A stretch of DNA of 64,000 bases from Clostridia bacterium (lineage in GTDB: Bacteria > Bacillota > Clostridia > Oscillospirales > CAG-272): positions 62,001 through 126,000 of the forward strand of contig JAFVVP010000004.1 of the NCBI GenBank assembly GCA_017502135.1, given 5' to 3'. The position numbers and the translations under genes were made by a program. The notes beneath the pieces were generated by a model that saw only the letters and a list, made by a program, of their open reading frames with translations, did not search any database and was not told the DNA's origin. Positions 40,917 through 49,770 of the stretch are shown piece by piece; positions within the stretch are counted from its first letter, which is position 1, and each line of letters opens with the position of its first letter.

Positions 40917-42179
40917 TTAAAACAGAATAACAAGAAATTGAGAAACCAAAACAACCGCAACGAGCGCGATCGGATAGGTTGCTGCATAGGCAGAGGCAAC
41001 GTCCTCCGTTTTTGCCACGTTGATCAGGGTACCAAGCGCAGGAGTACTCGTCATACCGCCGGTGAGAGAACCGAGATTGTTGAGAAGACTCATCTTAAGG
41101 ACATATTTCGCGAAGAAATAGCCGGCGATAAGCGGGATGCCGGTCATGATAACACCGTAAACGAAATACATAGGATCGAAGTTTGCGATGAATTCCGCGC
41201 CGCCGGGGATACCCGCACCGACAAGGAAGAGTACCAATCCAAGTTCACGGAAGAGTTTCAAAGTTCCGATGCCGGGCATAAGATTGATGCGGCCGATTCT
41301 GCCGAAGTGTCCGAGAACAAGGCTCGTGAGAAGGCATCCGCCGGTTGTGGTGAGCGAAAAGCACGTACCCGAAAGGCCGGCCGAGGAGAGCGGTATCTTA
41401 ATCTGACCGACAACTGTACCAATGATGGCTGCAAGCGCGAATGCAGCAATGCCCATGTGGTCAATTTCAAACAGCCTCGTAATAACGGATTCTTTCGAGT
41501 CTTCTTTTTTTACGAGGAGAAGTTCTCTTTCTTTGTCCATATTCGCTTTTACCATTTTAGGAATCAGCTGAACGAAGAGAACGACACCCACAACGCCGAA
41601 TATGTAAGCAATTCCGTGGCCTACGGAAACAAGGCCTACGTACTCGGGGGCAACGGTTGCCTTTGCTGCCGCAAAAGCAGGCGTGGATGTAAGAGAGCCG
41701 GAGAGAAGTCCTACGATCATGGCTACAAAGCCATCCTGTTCGGTGATCGTCGCACCGTAGCCGAGTACTTCGCCGAGTCCTATGCAGCCGGCAGCGGCCG
41801 CGCCGCCCGCTAAGATAACGATAAGACCGAGAAGAACGTAGGATTTGAAGTTTTTCTTGAAATTCCCGAAAAACTTCGGACCGGCTATAAAGCCAACGGA
41901 TGTTACAAAGAGGATAAGACCGAGAGCTTCTATTAGCGAAAGACCGCTTGTAAAATCGTACGGCTTTGCGGATGCACTGAAATGCAGCGCACCTTCCGTA
42001 TTTACTTGGAAAAACAGCGCGCCGAAAATAAGCGCTACGATAAATACACCGGCATCACCGAGGGAAATGCCCTTGATCGTAATTCTGCCGAGTGCGTAGC
42101 CGAGAAGAAGTACGGTAAATACCACAAACAACAGGGTATAGATATTACTGATGGAAATAACACCGCCAAATAAACTCAT
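40917..42179 (-). CDS. AspT/YidE-type (AAE family) transporter, putative dicarboxylate/succinate exporter
   Basis: Polytopic membrane protein, 420 residues, about eleven TM segments. It is built of two 'YidE/YbjL duplication' halves, each with the motif 'GxxTSTPA' ('GSLTSTPAFAAAK' at about 180, 'GGMTSTPALGTLI' near 380). The RCK_C (TrkA_C) domains between halves of AspT and YidE are missing; only a short charged loop is there. AspT exchanges aspartate for alanine. Here the gene is the last of the fumarate reductase operon, 14 bases after frdA, so succinate export or dicarboxylate exchange (for example fumarate, malate or aspartate in, succinate out) is the likely job. The substrate is inference. 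Confidence 0.82.
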   Translation of the reverse strand: MSLFGGVISISNIYTLLFVVFTVLLLGYALGRITIKGISLGDAGVFIVALIFGALFFQVNTEGALHFSASAKPYDFTSGLSLIEALGLILFVTSVGFIAGPKFFGNFKKNFKSYVLLGLIVILAGGAAAAGCIGLGEVLGYGATITEQDGFVAMIVGLLSGSLTSTPAFAAAKATVAPEYVGLVSVGHGIAYIFGVVGVVLFVQLIPKMVKANMDKERELLLVKKEDSKESVITRLFEIDHMGIAAFALAAIIGTVVGQIKIPLSSAGLSGTCFSLTTTGGCLLTSLVLGHFGRIGRINLMPGIGTLKLFRELGLVLFLVGAGIPGGAEFIANFDPMYFVYGVIMTGIPLIAGYFFAKYVLKMSLLNNLGSLTGGMTSTPALGTLINVAKTEDVASAYAATYPIALVAVVLVSQFLVILF

Positions 42180-42193
42180 TCTGTTATCCCTCC

Positions 42194-43798
42194 TTAAATA
42201 TTTTCCTGTTTTGTGTAGTTTGGCAGGAGTTTCGGGGAAACGGTTTCCGTTTTGATTCCCGCATCGGCGAGCATCGCTTCAAATTTTGCAATATGATCGA
42301 GCGTGAGCTTGCCGACGGTGGTCTCTTTAGCGACAGCGGCTGCGTGCTGACCTGCATTTCTGCCGAAAACAATAATGTCAAGAAGGCTATTGCCCATCAG
42401 TCTGTTTTTGCCGTGAATGCCGCCAACGGCTTCGCCTGCGACAAAGAGGTTCTTCACGTTTGTGGTTTCGCCGTTAACTTTAATGTCGAGACCGCCGTTC
42501 TGGTAGTGCAGGGTAGGATAAATGAGAATCGGTTCCTTGCGGATATCAATGCCGTATTTACCGAACATACGCATCATCGCGGGAATTCTCTTTTCGATCG
42601 TGCCTTCACCGCCGATTTTTTCAATCATAGGTGTGTCGAGCCATACAGCCTGACCGTTTCCTGTATCGACGCCGTTACCGCGCTCAGAGCATTCGCGGAT
42701 GACGGAGGCAGCGGTAACATCGCGGGTTTCCAAGGGGTGCATAAATACTTCGCCATTTTTATTGACGAGTTTAGCACCGAGGGAACGGACCTTTTCGGTT
42801 ACGAGCGCGCCGAAAATCTGTGTGGGATAGGCAGCGCCGGTGGGGTGATACTGAAGTGTTTCCGCATAGAGAAGTTTTGCGCCCGCGCGGTAGCCGAGAA
42901 CAAGGCCGTCAGCGGTTGCACCGTAGTGGTTAGAGGTTGGGAAGCCCTGGTAGTGCATACGACCTGCGCCACCGGTTGCGATAATGACGGTTTTTGCCTT
43001 CGCAACGAGGAGTTCCTTTGTCTCCATATTCATAAGAACCGCCCCGGCTGCCGCACCGTTTTCATCGAGAATAAGCTCGATTGCCGCCGTGAAGTCAACA
43101 ACGGTGATGCCGCGGTTGAGAACTTCATCGCGGAGGGTTCTCATAATTTCGGCACCGGAGTAGTCCTTTGCCGCATGCATACGCTTGCGGGACGTACCGC
43201 CGCCGTGTGTTGTGATCATGGTGCCGTCCGGTTCCTTGTCAAACTCTACGCCCAGTTCAGACAGCCACCGGATCGCCTCGGGGGCGTCGCACACCAGTTT
43301 TGCAAGCAGATCACGCTTTGCGGAAAAGTGGCCGCCGCCGAATGCGTCGACAAAGTGGATCGCGGGTGAGTCGTTGGGCTTATCAGCCGCCTGAATACCG
43401 CCCTCTGCCATCATTGTGTTGGCATCACCCATACGAAGTTTGGTAACAATCATAACGTCAGCGCCTGCTTCATGTGCTTCGATAGCCGCGGCGGTACCCG
43501 CACCGCCGCCGCCGATGATGAGCACGTCGGTTTCGTAATCGGGTGCGGAGAGGTTTACGCTGTCTGCAGTGATGCGGCTGTGTGCCTGGAGCGTCGCCGC
43601 AAGTTCTTTCGGAACCTTTTCTCCTTTGTTAGGACCTACTGTGAGCGTTTCGAACTCATCCGTTTTATAGTCGGGATGGAAAGTGGACAGCACTTGCTCC
43701 TTTTGCTCGGCGGTCATGCGGGCCGGCTCGAACGCAATATTCTTTTCTCTTGCGGCTTCTACAAGCGCGAGAGATTCCTTAAACTGTTCAGAATACAT
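42194..43798 (-). CDS. frdA: Fumarate reductase flavoprotein subunit (soluble, Tfr/Sdh-Frd family)
   Basis: Flavoprotein of 534 residues, start after AAGGAGGACAG. An N-terminal extension (1-88) precedes the FAD dinucleotide fold 'VLIIGGGGAGTAAAIEA' (96-101). Fumarate-site residues of the Frd/Sdh family are conserved: HPTG (318-321), Arg359 in 'LETRDVTAASVIRE' (catalytic acid position), His431 in 'LHYQNGGL' and Arg466 in 'IHGKNRLMGNSLL'. At the place where quinone-linked FrdA/SdhA attach FAD through a histidine (RSHT), this protein reads 'DANTMMAEGG', so the FAD should be non-covalent, as in thiol:fumarate reductase. It is 13 bases from frdB and in one operon with fumarase, Hdr and Flx genes. 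No membrane-anchor subunit is present. Confidence 0.9.
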   Translation of the reverse strand: MYSEQFKESLALVEAAREKNIAFEPARMTAEQKEQVLSTFHPDYKTDEFETLTVGPNKGEKVPKELAATLQAHSRITADSVNLSAPDYETDVLIIGGGGAGTAAAIEAHEAGADVMIVTKLRMGDANTMMAEGGIQAADKPNDSPAIHFVDAFGGGHFSAKRDLLAKLVCDAPEAIRWLSELGVEFDKEPDGTMITTHGGGTSRKRMHAAKDYSGAEIMRTLRDEVLNRGITVVDFTAAIELILDENGAAAGAVLMNMETKELLVAKAKTVIIATGGAGRMHYQGFPTSNHYGATADGLVLGYRAGAKLLYAETLQYHPTGAAYPTQIFGALVTEKVRSLGAKLVNKNGEVFMHPLETRDVTAASVIRECSERGNGVDTGNGQAVWLDTPMIEKIGGEGTIEKRIPAMMRMFGKYGIDIRKEPILIYPTLHYQNGGLDIKVNGETTNVKNLFVAGEAVGGIHGKNRLMGNSLLDIIVFGRNAGQHAAAVAKETTVGKLTLDHIAKFEAMLADAGIKTETVSPKLLPNYTKQENI

Positions 43799-43811
43799 GG
43801 TGCTGTCCTCC

Positions 43812-44492
43812 TTATTTCTCAATCTCACGTGTGTTGTAAAGCTCTTTCATTTCGTCGATCTGCTTTTCCATGAGAGCCTCAATGAGTTCGGTAAACGTGC
43901 CGTCGTTGATCTCTCGTACGCGGTCTTCCAGGTGATCGCAGCCGGGCGCGAGATACTTGCCGTTGATACGGCGAGCAAGCATTGCCACCTGCGGGTGGGA
44001 AATGCCCGCGGGGCAACGGGAGGAGCACACGCCGCACATTACGCAGTCAAACGATTCCTCCGCGCATGCAGCGAAATCACCGCGCTGTGCGTATGCGATG
44101 TACTGCATAACGTTCAACTCCTGGGTGCACGCTTTCGTGCAGGCATTACATCCTACACAAGCGTAAATTTCGGGGTAAAGCTGCATCATGACAGCCTCGG
44201 TGGGCGTGATCTTCTCCATGTCGTAAACCTGCTTGATAAGGGGGAAGAAGGGAAGTGTTGCAATGTACATGCCGTCTTCCACCTTGGTCTGGCAGGCGAG
44301 GCAAGCCTTCAATTCATGCTGACCCTTGATGCGGTACAGCGTTGCACAGGCACCGCAGAAACCGTTTCTGCATCCGCATCCGCGAACGAGTTGATAGCCT
44401 GCGTATTCCATCGCCGTCATAATCGTCAGCTCGGCGGGAACCTCATATTTTTTGCCGAAAAGGAATATATTTACAGTATTTTCCATATTCAT
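43812..44492 (-). CDS. frdB: Fumarate reductase iron-sulfur subunit (FrdB/TfrB N-part-like)
   Basis: Iron-sulfur protein of 226 residues. The N-terminal plant-type [2Fe-2S] domain has C41, C46, C49 and C64 ('CRNGFCGAC', 'LKACLAC'). Two [4Fe-4S] motifs follow: C112/115/118/122 ('CVGCNACTKAC') and C150/153/156/160 ('CVMCGVCSSRCP'). Canonical FrdB/SdhB has a [3Fe-4S] next to the quinone. Here both C-terminal motifs are complete CxxCxxCxxxC, so a quinone-type [3Fe-4S] is not indicated. The CCG domain that completes TfrB of methanogens is absent, but the separate HdrB encoded in this operon has it. It probably bridges HdrB/Flx to the flavin of FrdA. Confidence 0.88.
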   Translation of the reverse strand: MNMENTVNIFLFGKKYEVPAELTIMTAMEYAGYQLVRGCGCRNGFCGACATLYRIKGQHELKACLACQTKVEDGMYIATLPFFPLIKQVYDMEKITPTEAVMMQLYPEIYACVGCNACTKACTQELNVMQYIAYAQRGDFAACAEESFDCVMCGVCSSRCPAGISHPQVAMLARRINGKYLAPGCDHLEDRVREINDGTFTELIEALMEKQIDEMKELYNTREIEK

Positions 44493-44502
44493 TCACCGTC
44501 CA

Positions 44503-45336
44503 TCAATATTCATCCGGAAGCTCATCCAGTTCATCACAGCGGAAGACCGGACCGTCCTTGCATACGTACTTTGCGCCAACGTTGCAACGTCCGCATTTGC
44601 CGACGCCGCACTTCATGCGCAGTTCCAGGGTCGTGTAGACCTGTGTTTTGTCAAATCCGAGTTCCGATAGCCCGTCAAGTGTGAATTTGATCATGATCGG
44701 CGGTCCGCAAAGAACTGCCATTTTATTTGTATCAAATCCGAGTTCCTTGACATAATTCGGCACGAATCCGACATGCCCGTCCCAACCCTCTTGTTCGCGG
44801 TCAATGGTTAGGTGAACGTGCACGTTTTCATCGTTCTGCCATTCTTCGATAATTTCACGGTAATCCAGAAGATCGTCCTTGGAGCGGGATCCGTATACGA
44901 TATCGATACGGCCGTATCTGTCGCGGTAGTGACGGCAATAGTTGATAACGGAGCGCAGAGGTGCAAGGCCGACACCGCCGGCGATGAACAGCATATCGTG
45001 ACCGGCAAATACGTCGTCAACGGGGAACGGCTTTCCGTACGGACCGCGGACGGTGATCATCTGACCTTCCTCGGCGGCATGAAGCCATTCGGTAACGCAG
45101 CCGCATTTTTTGATAGAGAATTCCATATACTCCGTATTCGTGGGAGAGGAGGTAATGGAAAACATTGCCTCGCCGATTCCGGGAACGGACAGCATAGCAC
45201 ACTGTCCGGGGCGGTGATCAAACGGCTTTTTGCCGTCCGGCGTAACAACGCGGAAGGTTTTGATGTCCGGGGTATCAATGCGCACGTCGGTGATTACACC
45301 CAGGATGGGAATTAAAGTTTCATTCATGTCAGTCAT
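44503..45336 (-). CDS. flxA: FlxA-like FAD/NAD(P)H-binding oxidoreductase subunit
   Basis: Ferredoxin-NADP reductase-fold protein of 277 residues. FAD domain (about 10-105, with the isoalloxazine motif in 'GEAMFSITSS'), NAD(P) domain ('MLFIAGGVGLAPLRSVI', 'VLCGPPIMI') and a C-terminal [2Fe-2S] motif C-x4-C-x2-C ('MKCGVGKCGRCNVG') with a further cysteine. It matches the NADH-oxidising subunit of the FlxABCD-HdrABC complex of Desulfovibrio vulgaris and the gamma subunit of sulfhydrogenases. Predicted role is entry of NADH electrons into the complex. It overlaps flxB by 8 bases and is 10 bases from frdB, placing NADH oxidation and fumarate reduction in one transcript. Confidence 0.88.
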   Translation of the reverse strand: MTDMNETLIPILGVITDVRIDTPDIKTFRVVTPDGKKPFDHRPGQCAMLSVPGIGEAMFSITSSPTNTEYMEFSIKKCGCVTEWLHAAEEGQMITVRGPYGKPFPVDDVFAGHDMLFIAGGVGLAPLRSVINYCRHYRDRYGRIDIVYGSRSKDDLLDYREIIEEWQNDENVHVHLTIDREQEGWDGHVGFVPNYVKELGFDTNKMAVLCGPPIMIKFTLDGLSELGFDKTQVYTTLELRMKCGVGKCGRCNVGAKYVCKDGPVFRCDELDELPDEY

Positions 45337-46354
45337 CGGTATCCACCTCCAGCGCTTTCATAACCTTGACGATATTCATAGAGATCGGACACTTGGCAAG
45401 GCATCTGCCGCAGCCGACACAAGAGAATATTCCGTCGTTGTTTTCGGGAAAGTACACAAGTTTGTGCATGAATCGCTGACGGAAGCGCTCCTTCTGCGAG
45501 TTGCGGTTGTTGCCGTGTGCCATTTTCGTGAATTCCGAGTACATGCAGGAGTCCCAGCAGCGATAACGTACTACGCCGTTGTTCGTCTTGAAATCGCGGA
45601 TATCATAGCATTGGCAAGTGGGGCAAACGAAGGTGCAGGTGCCGCAGCCGAGACAACTCTCAGACAGCTTTTCCCACTGGGGGGAATGGAAGAACTGTTC
45701 GGTTTTACTGCCGCCGAATGCATTGGCTTCCAGATCGGCAAGCGGCAGGCGCTTCATAACCTTGCGGTTTTTTTCCTTTTGCGCACTTACTGCGGAATCA
45801 TCACATGCTTCGGTGAGATCGGCAATCAGTTTCGTGAAGGCTTGGCCGCGCTCGGTATTGGCATGCAGATATAGCGCGTCGTCCGTGAGCCATGCGCTGA
45901 CGTCGCCCATGGGCTCTGCGGCGTCAATGCCGAAAGTTCCGCAGAAGCAATTTTCCGTCGGGCGATTGCAAGCAAGCGAAATAATGACTCCGTGCTCACG
46001 GCGCGAAGCGTAATAGCTGTCGCGGGGCTCGGTGAGAAAGACGCGGTCAAGAATCTCCAGACTTTTTACATCACACGCACGTACGCCAAAGACGGCAAAG
46101 TCCTCGGTTTCAGTTCTCGTGTCAATGACTTCAATTTTTTTACCTTCGGTCTTGAATGCCATCAAGTCTTCACTCTGCGGAAAGAAGAGATCCTTGGGAC
46201 CTTTTACGGTATTCGAGGCGTTGCTCCATACCGTGCCCGGCTGCCATTTTTTGAAAACGGCACCGTTTTTATCCTCCGTCGGGAGATAGAGCGGCATAGA
46301 GGCAGAAACGATCTCAAAAAGTTTATCGATGTTCGAGAGAGTACATTTAAGCAC
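45329..46354 (-). CDS. flxB: FlxB-like [4Fe-4S] dicluster protein
   Basis: Cytosolic iron-sulfur protein of 341 residues, similar in build to AsrA and the beta subunit of NAD(P)-reducing sulfhydrogenases. The N-terminal region has a conserved 'FGVRACDVKSLEILDRVF' and 'CFCGTFG' segment. Two C-terminal ferredoxin motifs are 'CLGCGTCTFVCPTCQC' and 'CVGCGRCLAKCPIS'. Expected to pass electrons between FlxA and the MvhD-like FlxD. Start overlaps the flxC stop by 8 bases. Confidence 0.85.
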   Translation of the reverse strand: MLKCTLSNIDKLFEIVSASMPLYLPTEDKNGAVFKKWQPGTVWSNASNTVKGPKDLFFPQSEDLMAFKTEGKKIEVIDTRTETEDFAVFGVRACDVKSLEILDRVFLTEPRDSYYASRREHGVIISLACNRPTENCFCGTFGIDAAEPMGDVSAWLTDDALYLHANTERGQAFTKLIADLTEACDDSAVSAQKEKNRKVMKRLPLADLEANAFGGSKTEQFFHSPQWEKLSESCLGCGTCTFVCPTCQCYDIRDFKTNNGVVRYRCWDSCMYSEFTKMAHGNNRNSQKERFRQRFMHKLVYFPENNDGIFSCVGCGRCLAKCPISMNIVKVMKALEVDTDD

Positions 46355-47345
46355 GATCGAAGCCTCCTTTCACAACGTCAGAGGGCTCGGGATCATCCAG
46401 ACTGAAGTTAACAAGCGGTGCACGCTGATTGTCGTATTCGCCTGCCTGGTACTCTCCGTACGTTTCATTCATATCTTTGATGAACTTACGGTTCAACAGG
46501 TGAAGCGGGATGTTCTGCGGGCATACGCGTGAGCATTCGCCGCAGTCCGTGCATCTGCCCGCTACGTGGTACGCGCGGATGATGTGGAACAGCTTTTCTT
46601 CAAATTCTCCGCCGGGTGCTTTGCTCTGTACGCCGGAGTTCGGATTGTCAAATACGCACTTTTCGCAGGTGCAAGCAGGACATGCATCGCGGCAAGCATT
46701 ACAGCGGATGCAGCGGGAGAGTTCGTTCTGCCAGAAAGCAAAACGTTCGTCTGCACTCAGCGCTTCAATCTTTTCAACTTCGTCAAAACGGTTGGAGGTG
46801 AGAACCTCGCCCTCGTCTCCGATAAGCTCGTCGTATGCAACGTGTTTCTTTGATTTGCAGTTGAGACAGCGTTCCGTGAGAACCTCGGCGCAGCTTACCG
46901 ATATCGGTTCGTCATCATAGAGCGTATGAACGAGAAGGGAATTCTCGCACGCTTCGATTGCCGTGATACCTTCACCGACGATCTTGCGGATTTTTTGAAT
47001 ATCTGCCATGCCACTGCAAGGTATGCCGATCGCGTACACCTTTTCGCGGTCGAAGCGATGCTCAGAAAGGAGCTGGTTGAAACTGTATGTATCACAGGGC
47101 TTCAAAAATACAAGAATCTTACCGTCGATCTCGCGGGTTTTCTTGAGAAGATATTTTGAAAGGTTCGCTCCGGAGAAATCGTTGTAGATAAAGCCTTCGG
47201 TCAGTTCCTCGGCGGCTGTGAAGACTGCGGGTGTCAGATCGTAGTCAAATTCGCCGCGTTTCCAGCCGAGAACAGCGGCAACGGTGCCTTCGCCGAGCAG
47301 GGATGCTGCGCGCTCGCACAATGATTTGGTTGTTACTGTTTGCAT
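46347..47345 (-). CDS. flxC: FlxC-like [4Fe-4S] dicluster protein
   Basis: Iron-sulfur protein of 332 residues of the F420-hydrogenase-beta/formate dehydrogenase-beta-like group. Its N-terminal domain has 'FLKPCDTYSFNQLLSE' and 'GIPCSGMADIQKI', and the ferredoxin domain has 'CIRCNACRDACPACTC' and 'CTDCGECSRVCPQNIP'. The chosen ATG at 47345 removes an arginine-rich tail that would overlap flxD more deeply. It still overlaps flxD by 13 bases. It is the second iron-sulfur relay of the Flx module. Confidence 0.85.
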   Translation of the reverse strand: MQTVTTKSLCERAASLLGEGTVAAVLGWKRGEFDYDLTPAVFTAAEELTEGFIYNDFSGANLSKYLLKKTREIDGKILVFLKPCDTYSFNQLLSEHRFDREKVYAIGIPCSGMADIQKIRKIVGEGITAIEACENSLLVHTLYDDEPISVSCAEVLTERCLNCKSKKHVAYDELIGDEGEVLTSNRFDEVEKIEALSADERFAFWQNELSRCIRCNACRDACPACTCEKCVFDNPNSGVQSKAPGGEFEEKLFHIIRAYHVAGRCTDCGECSRVCPQNIPLHLLNRKFIKDMNETYGEYQAGEYDNQRAPLVNFSLDDPEPSDVVKGGFDRA

Positions 47346-47770
47346 CGCAGATCCTCCAATCTTTTGTTCGGGCCAAGCGCCGTAACTTTTTCTACAAACT
47401 CGTTCATCGTAGCGGCAAATTTCGCACCTTCGGCGGCGGATACCCACTCAACACGCGTGCGGTCACGCTCAATGCCAAGAAAATCAAGCATCGAGAAGAG
47501 CATCGACATACGGCGGCGGGTGTAGTAGTTGCCGGTGGAATAGTGGCAGTCGCCCGGATGACATCCGCAAAGGATTACGCCGTCCGCGCCGCGCTGAAAT
47601 GCGCGAAGGATAAACATAGGATTGACACGACAGGAGCAGGGTACGCGAATGATTTTTACGTCAGCCGGGTATGCGAGGCGATTGCTTCCTGCAAGGTCTG
47701 CACCGGCGTATGAGCACCAGTTGCAGCAGAATGCAACGATAACGGGCTTGAATTCTTTTACATCTTGCAT
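47333..47770 (-). CDS. flxD: FlxD / MvhD-like iron-sulfur subunit
   Basis: Small iron-sulfur protein, 145 residues, of the methyl-viologen-reducing hydrogenase delta (MvhD) family. It has the characteristic cysteines 'FCCNWCSYAGADLAG', 'IRVPCSCRVNP' and 'CGCHPGDCHY' for a [2Fe-2S] cluster. MvhD is the direct docking partner of HdrA in methanogens, so this subunit ties the Flx module to HdrA. It overlaps hdrA by 13 bases, the usual sign of stoichiometric co-expression. Confidence 0.9.
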   Translation of the reverse strand: MQDVKEFKPVIVAFCCNWCSYAGADLAGSNRLAYPADVKIIRVPCSCRVNPMFILRAFQRGADGVILCGCHPGDCHYSTGNYYTRRRMSMLFSMLDFLGIERDRTRVEWVSAAEGAKFAATMNEFVEKVTALGPNKRLEDLRCKQ

Positions 47771-49755
47771 ATTGCATCCACCTCCGCCATGATTTGATTG
47801 TTTTTAAATCCGTTCAGATCCATTGCACCGGACGGGCAGGCAACCGTACAAGCACCGCATCCCTGACAAACTGCAGGATTGACCGAGGCAACACGTCGGA
47901 GCTTTGTCGTGCGGTCAGGCATTCTGAATTCTTTTTCTTCATAAGTGATAGCGCCGTACGGACAGACGCGTTCACAGCTTGAACAGCCGTTGCACATCAG
48001 CTCATTAGACTGTGCGATGCACGGGTTACCGGTCAGATGATCCTTAACAAGAAGACCGATGACTTTAGAAGCCGCGGCACTTGCCTGGGATACCGTTTCG
48101 GGAATATCCTTCGGGCCCTGGCAGCAGCCGGAAAGGAATACGCCGGCAGTGGGGGATTCCACGGGACGTAGTTTCGGGTGCGCTTCGGTGAAGAAATCGT
48201 TTGTGTCCATAGAAGCTGTCAGCATGGTAGCCAGCGGTCGGGCGGACTTGTCCGGCTCGATTGCCGCCGCGAGAACGACGAGATCGGCGTCGATGTGAAG
48301 CTGCTTTCCGTTTATGAGATCGGATGCCTGTACCAGCAGCTTTTTACCCTCCGGAACGACCTTCCCCACCATACCTTTGATGTAATGCACGCCGTACTCT
48401 TCCACCGCGCGGCGGTAGAATTCGTCAAACGCCTTACCGGGGGTACGTACGTCAATATAGAACACGTAAACGTCGGTATCGGGGTATTTATCACGGATAA
48501 GCATTGCGTGCTTTGCCGTGTACATACAGCAGATTTTTGAGCAGTATTCTTTGCCTTTTTCGGCGCAGTTTTCGCATCTGGAGCCGACACACTGTACGAA
48601 AACGATCTTATGCGGATGCTCACCGTCGGAAGGGCGGAGCAGTTTTCCGGAAGTAGGGCCTGCCGCATTGGTGAGACGTTCGAACTCAAGAGAGGTAATG
48701 ACGTCCTTTGACTGGCTGTACGCGAACTCGTCGAACTTCTCCATGGAGATGGGGTTGTAGCCGGTTGCAACGACGATCGCACCGTATTTTTCCTTTACAA
48801 ACTCGTCTTTTGCATTGTAATCGATGGCGCCGGCGGTGCACACCTTGGCACATACACCGCACTTGCCGGTTTTCAGCATAGTGCAGTAATCGGCATCAAT
48901 GGTTGCGACCTTCGGTACGGCCTGCGCAAACGGAATATAAATAGCGCGGCGGTTGTCCATACCGAGATTGAATTCGTTGGGGACTTTCTTCTGCGGGCAC
49001 TTTTCCGTACAGAGTCCGCATCCGGTACAAATATCTTCCTTTACGTAACGTGCCTTGCGCTTGATGGTAACGTCGAAGTTACCAACGTAACCGCCGACCT
49101 CCGTTACTTCGCTGTAAGAATAGATGCGGATATTTTCGTTTTGTGCCGCATCGACCATTTTCGGAGTGAGAATACACGCGGCGCAGTCGAGCGTAGGGAA
49201 AGTCTTATCCAGCTGCGCCATCTTGCCGCCGATAGTGGGCTTTTTTTCTACGATATCAACGGGGAAACCTGCATCGGCAATATCGAGCGCGGTCTGAATA
49301 CCCGCAATACCGCCGCCGATCACGAGCGCGCGCTTGGTGACGGTTGATTGACCGGGAGTAAGCGGGGCGTTGAGGTTTACCTTAGCCACGGCTGCTTTGC
49401 CGAGGATAATAGCTTTTTCCGTGCCGGAAAGCATATCCTTATGTATCCAGGAGCATTGCTCGCGGATGTTGGCGATCTCCACCATGTACGGATTGAGTCC
49501 GGCGGCCGCCGCTGTTTTACGGAAGGTTGCTTCGTGCATACGGGGTGAGCAGGAGCAGACAACGATGCCGGTCAAAGAATGTTCGTGGATCGCATTTTTG
49601 ATAATATCCTGACCCGCCTGGGAGCACATATACTGATAATCGGTGGAAAAGACCACACCGGATTCCGTTTTGAGTGCTTCTGCAACGGCGTGAACATCTA
49701 CGGTGCCCGCAATATTCGAGCCGCACCAGCATACAAATACGCCAATTCTTTGCAT
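47758..49755 (-). CDS. hdrA: Heterodisulfide reductase-like subunit HdrA (electron-bifurcating FAD subunit)
   Basis: Flavin/iron-sulfur protein of 665 residues. The N-terminal domain has 'VFVCWCGSNIAG', followed by the thioredoxin-reductase-like FAD domain with 'VIGGGIAGIQTALDIADAG'. The HdrA-specific cluster region is 'DKTFPTLDCAACILTPKM'. Inserted ferredoxin motifs are 'CTGCGLCTEKCPQKK' and 'GKCGVCAKVC', and two C-terminal motifs are 'CNGCSSCERVCP' and 'CQGCGACTVACP'. In Hdr-Mvh this FAD is the bifurcation site, sending one electron towards HdrB and one to ferredoxin. The selenocysteine or cysteine disulfide chemistry itself is not here but in HdrB. Located between flxD and hdrC. Confidence 0.93.
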   Translation of the reverse strand: MQRIGVFVCWCGSNIAGTVDVHAVAEALKTESGVVFSTDYQYMCSQAGQDIIKNAIHEHSLTGIVVCSCSPRMHEATFRKTAAAAGLNPYMVEIANIREQCSWIHKDMLSGTEKAIILGKAAVAKVNLNAPLTPGQSTVTKRALVIGGGIAGIQTALDIADAGFPVDIVEKKPTIGGKMAQLDKTFPTLDCAACILTPKMVDAAQNENIRIYSYSEVTEVGGYVGNFDVTIKRKARYVKEDICTGCGLCTEKCPQKKVPNEFNLGMDNRRAIYIPFAQAVPKVATIDADYCTMLKTGKCGVCAKVCTAGAIDYNAKDEFVKEKYGAIVVATGYNPISMEKFDEFAYSQSKDVITSLEFERLTNAAGPTSGKLLRPSDGEHPHKIVFVQCVGSRCENCAEKGKEYCSKICCMYTAKHAMLIRDKYPDTDVYVFYIDVRTPGKAFDEFYRRAVEEYGVHYIKGMVGKVVPEGKKLLVQASDLINGKQLHIDADLVVLAAAIEPDKSARPLATMLTASMDTNDFFTEAHPKLRPVESPTAGVFLSGCCQGPKDIPETVSQASAAASKVIGLLVKDHLTGNPCIAQSNELMCNGCSSCERVCPYGAITYEEKEFRMPDRTTKLRRVASVNPAVCQGCGACTVACPSGAMDLNGFKNNQIMAEVDAICKM

Positions 49756-49770
49756 GTATCTTCTCCTCTC

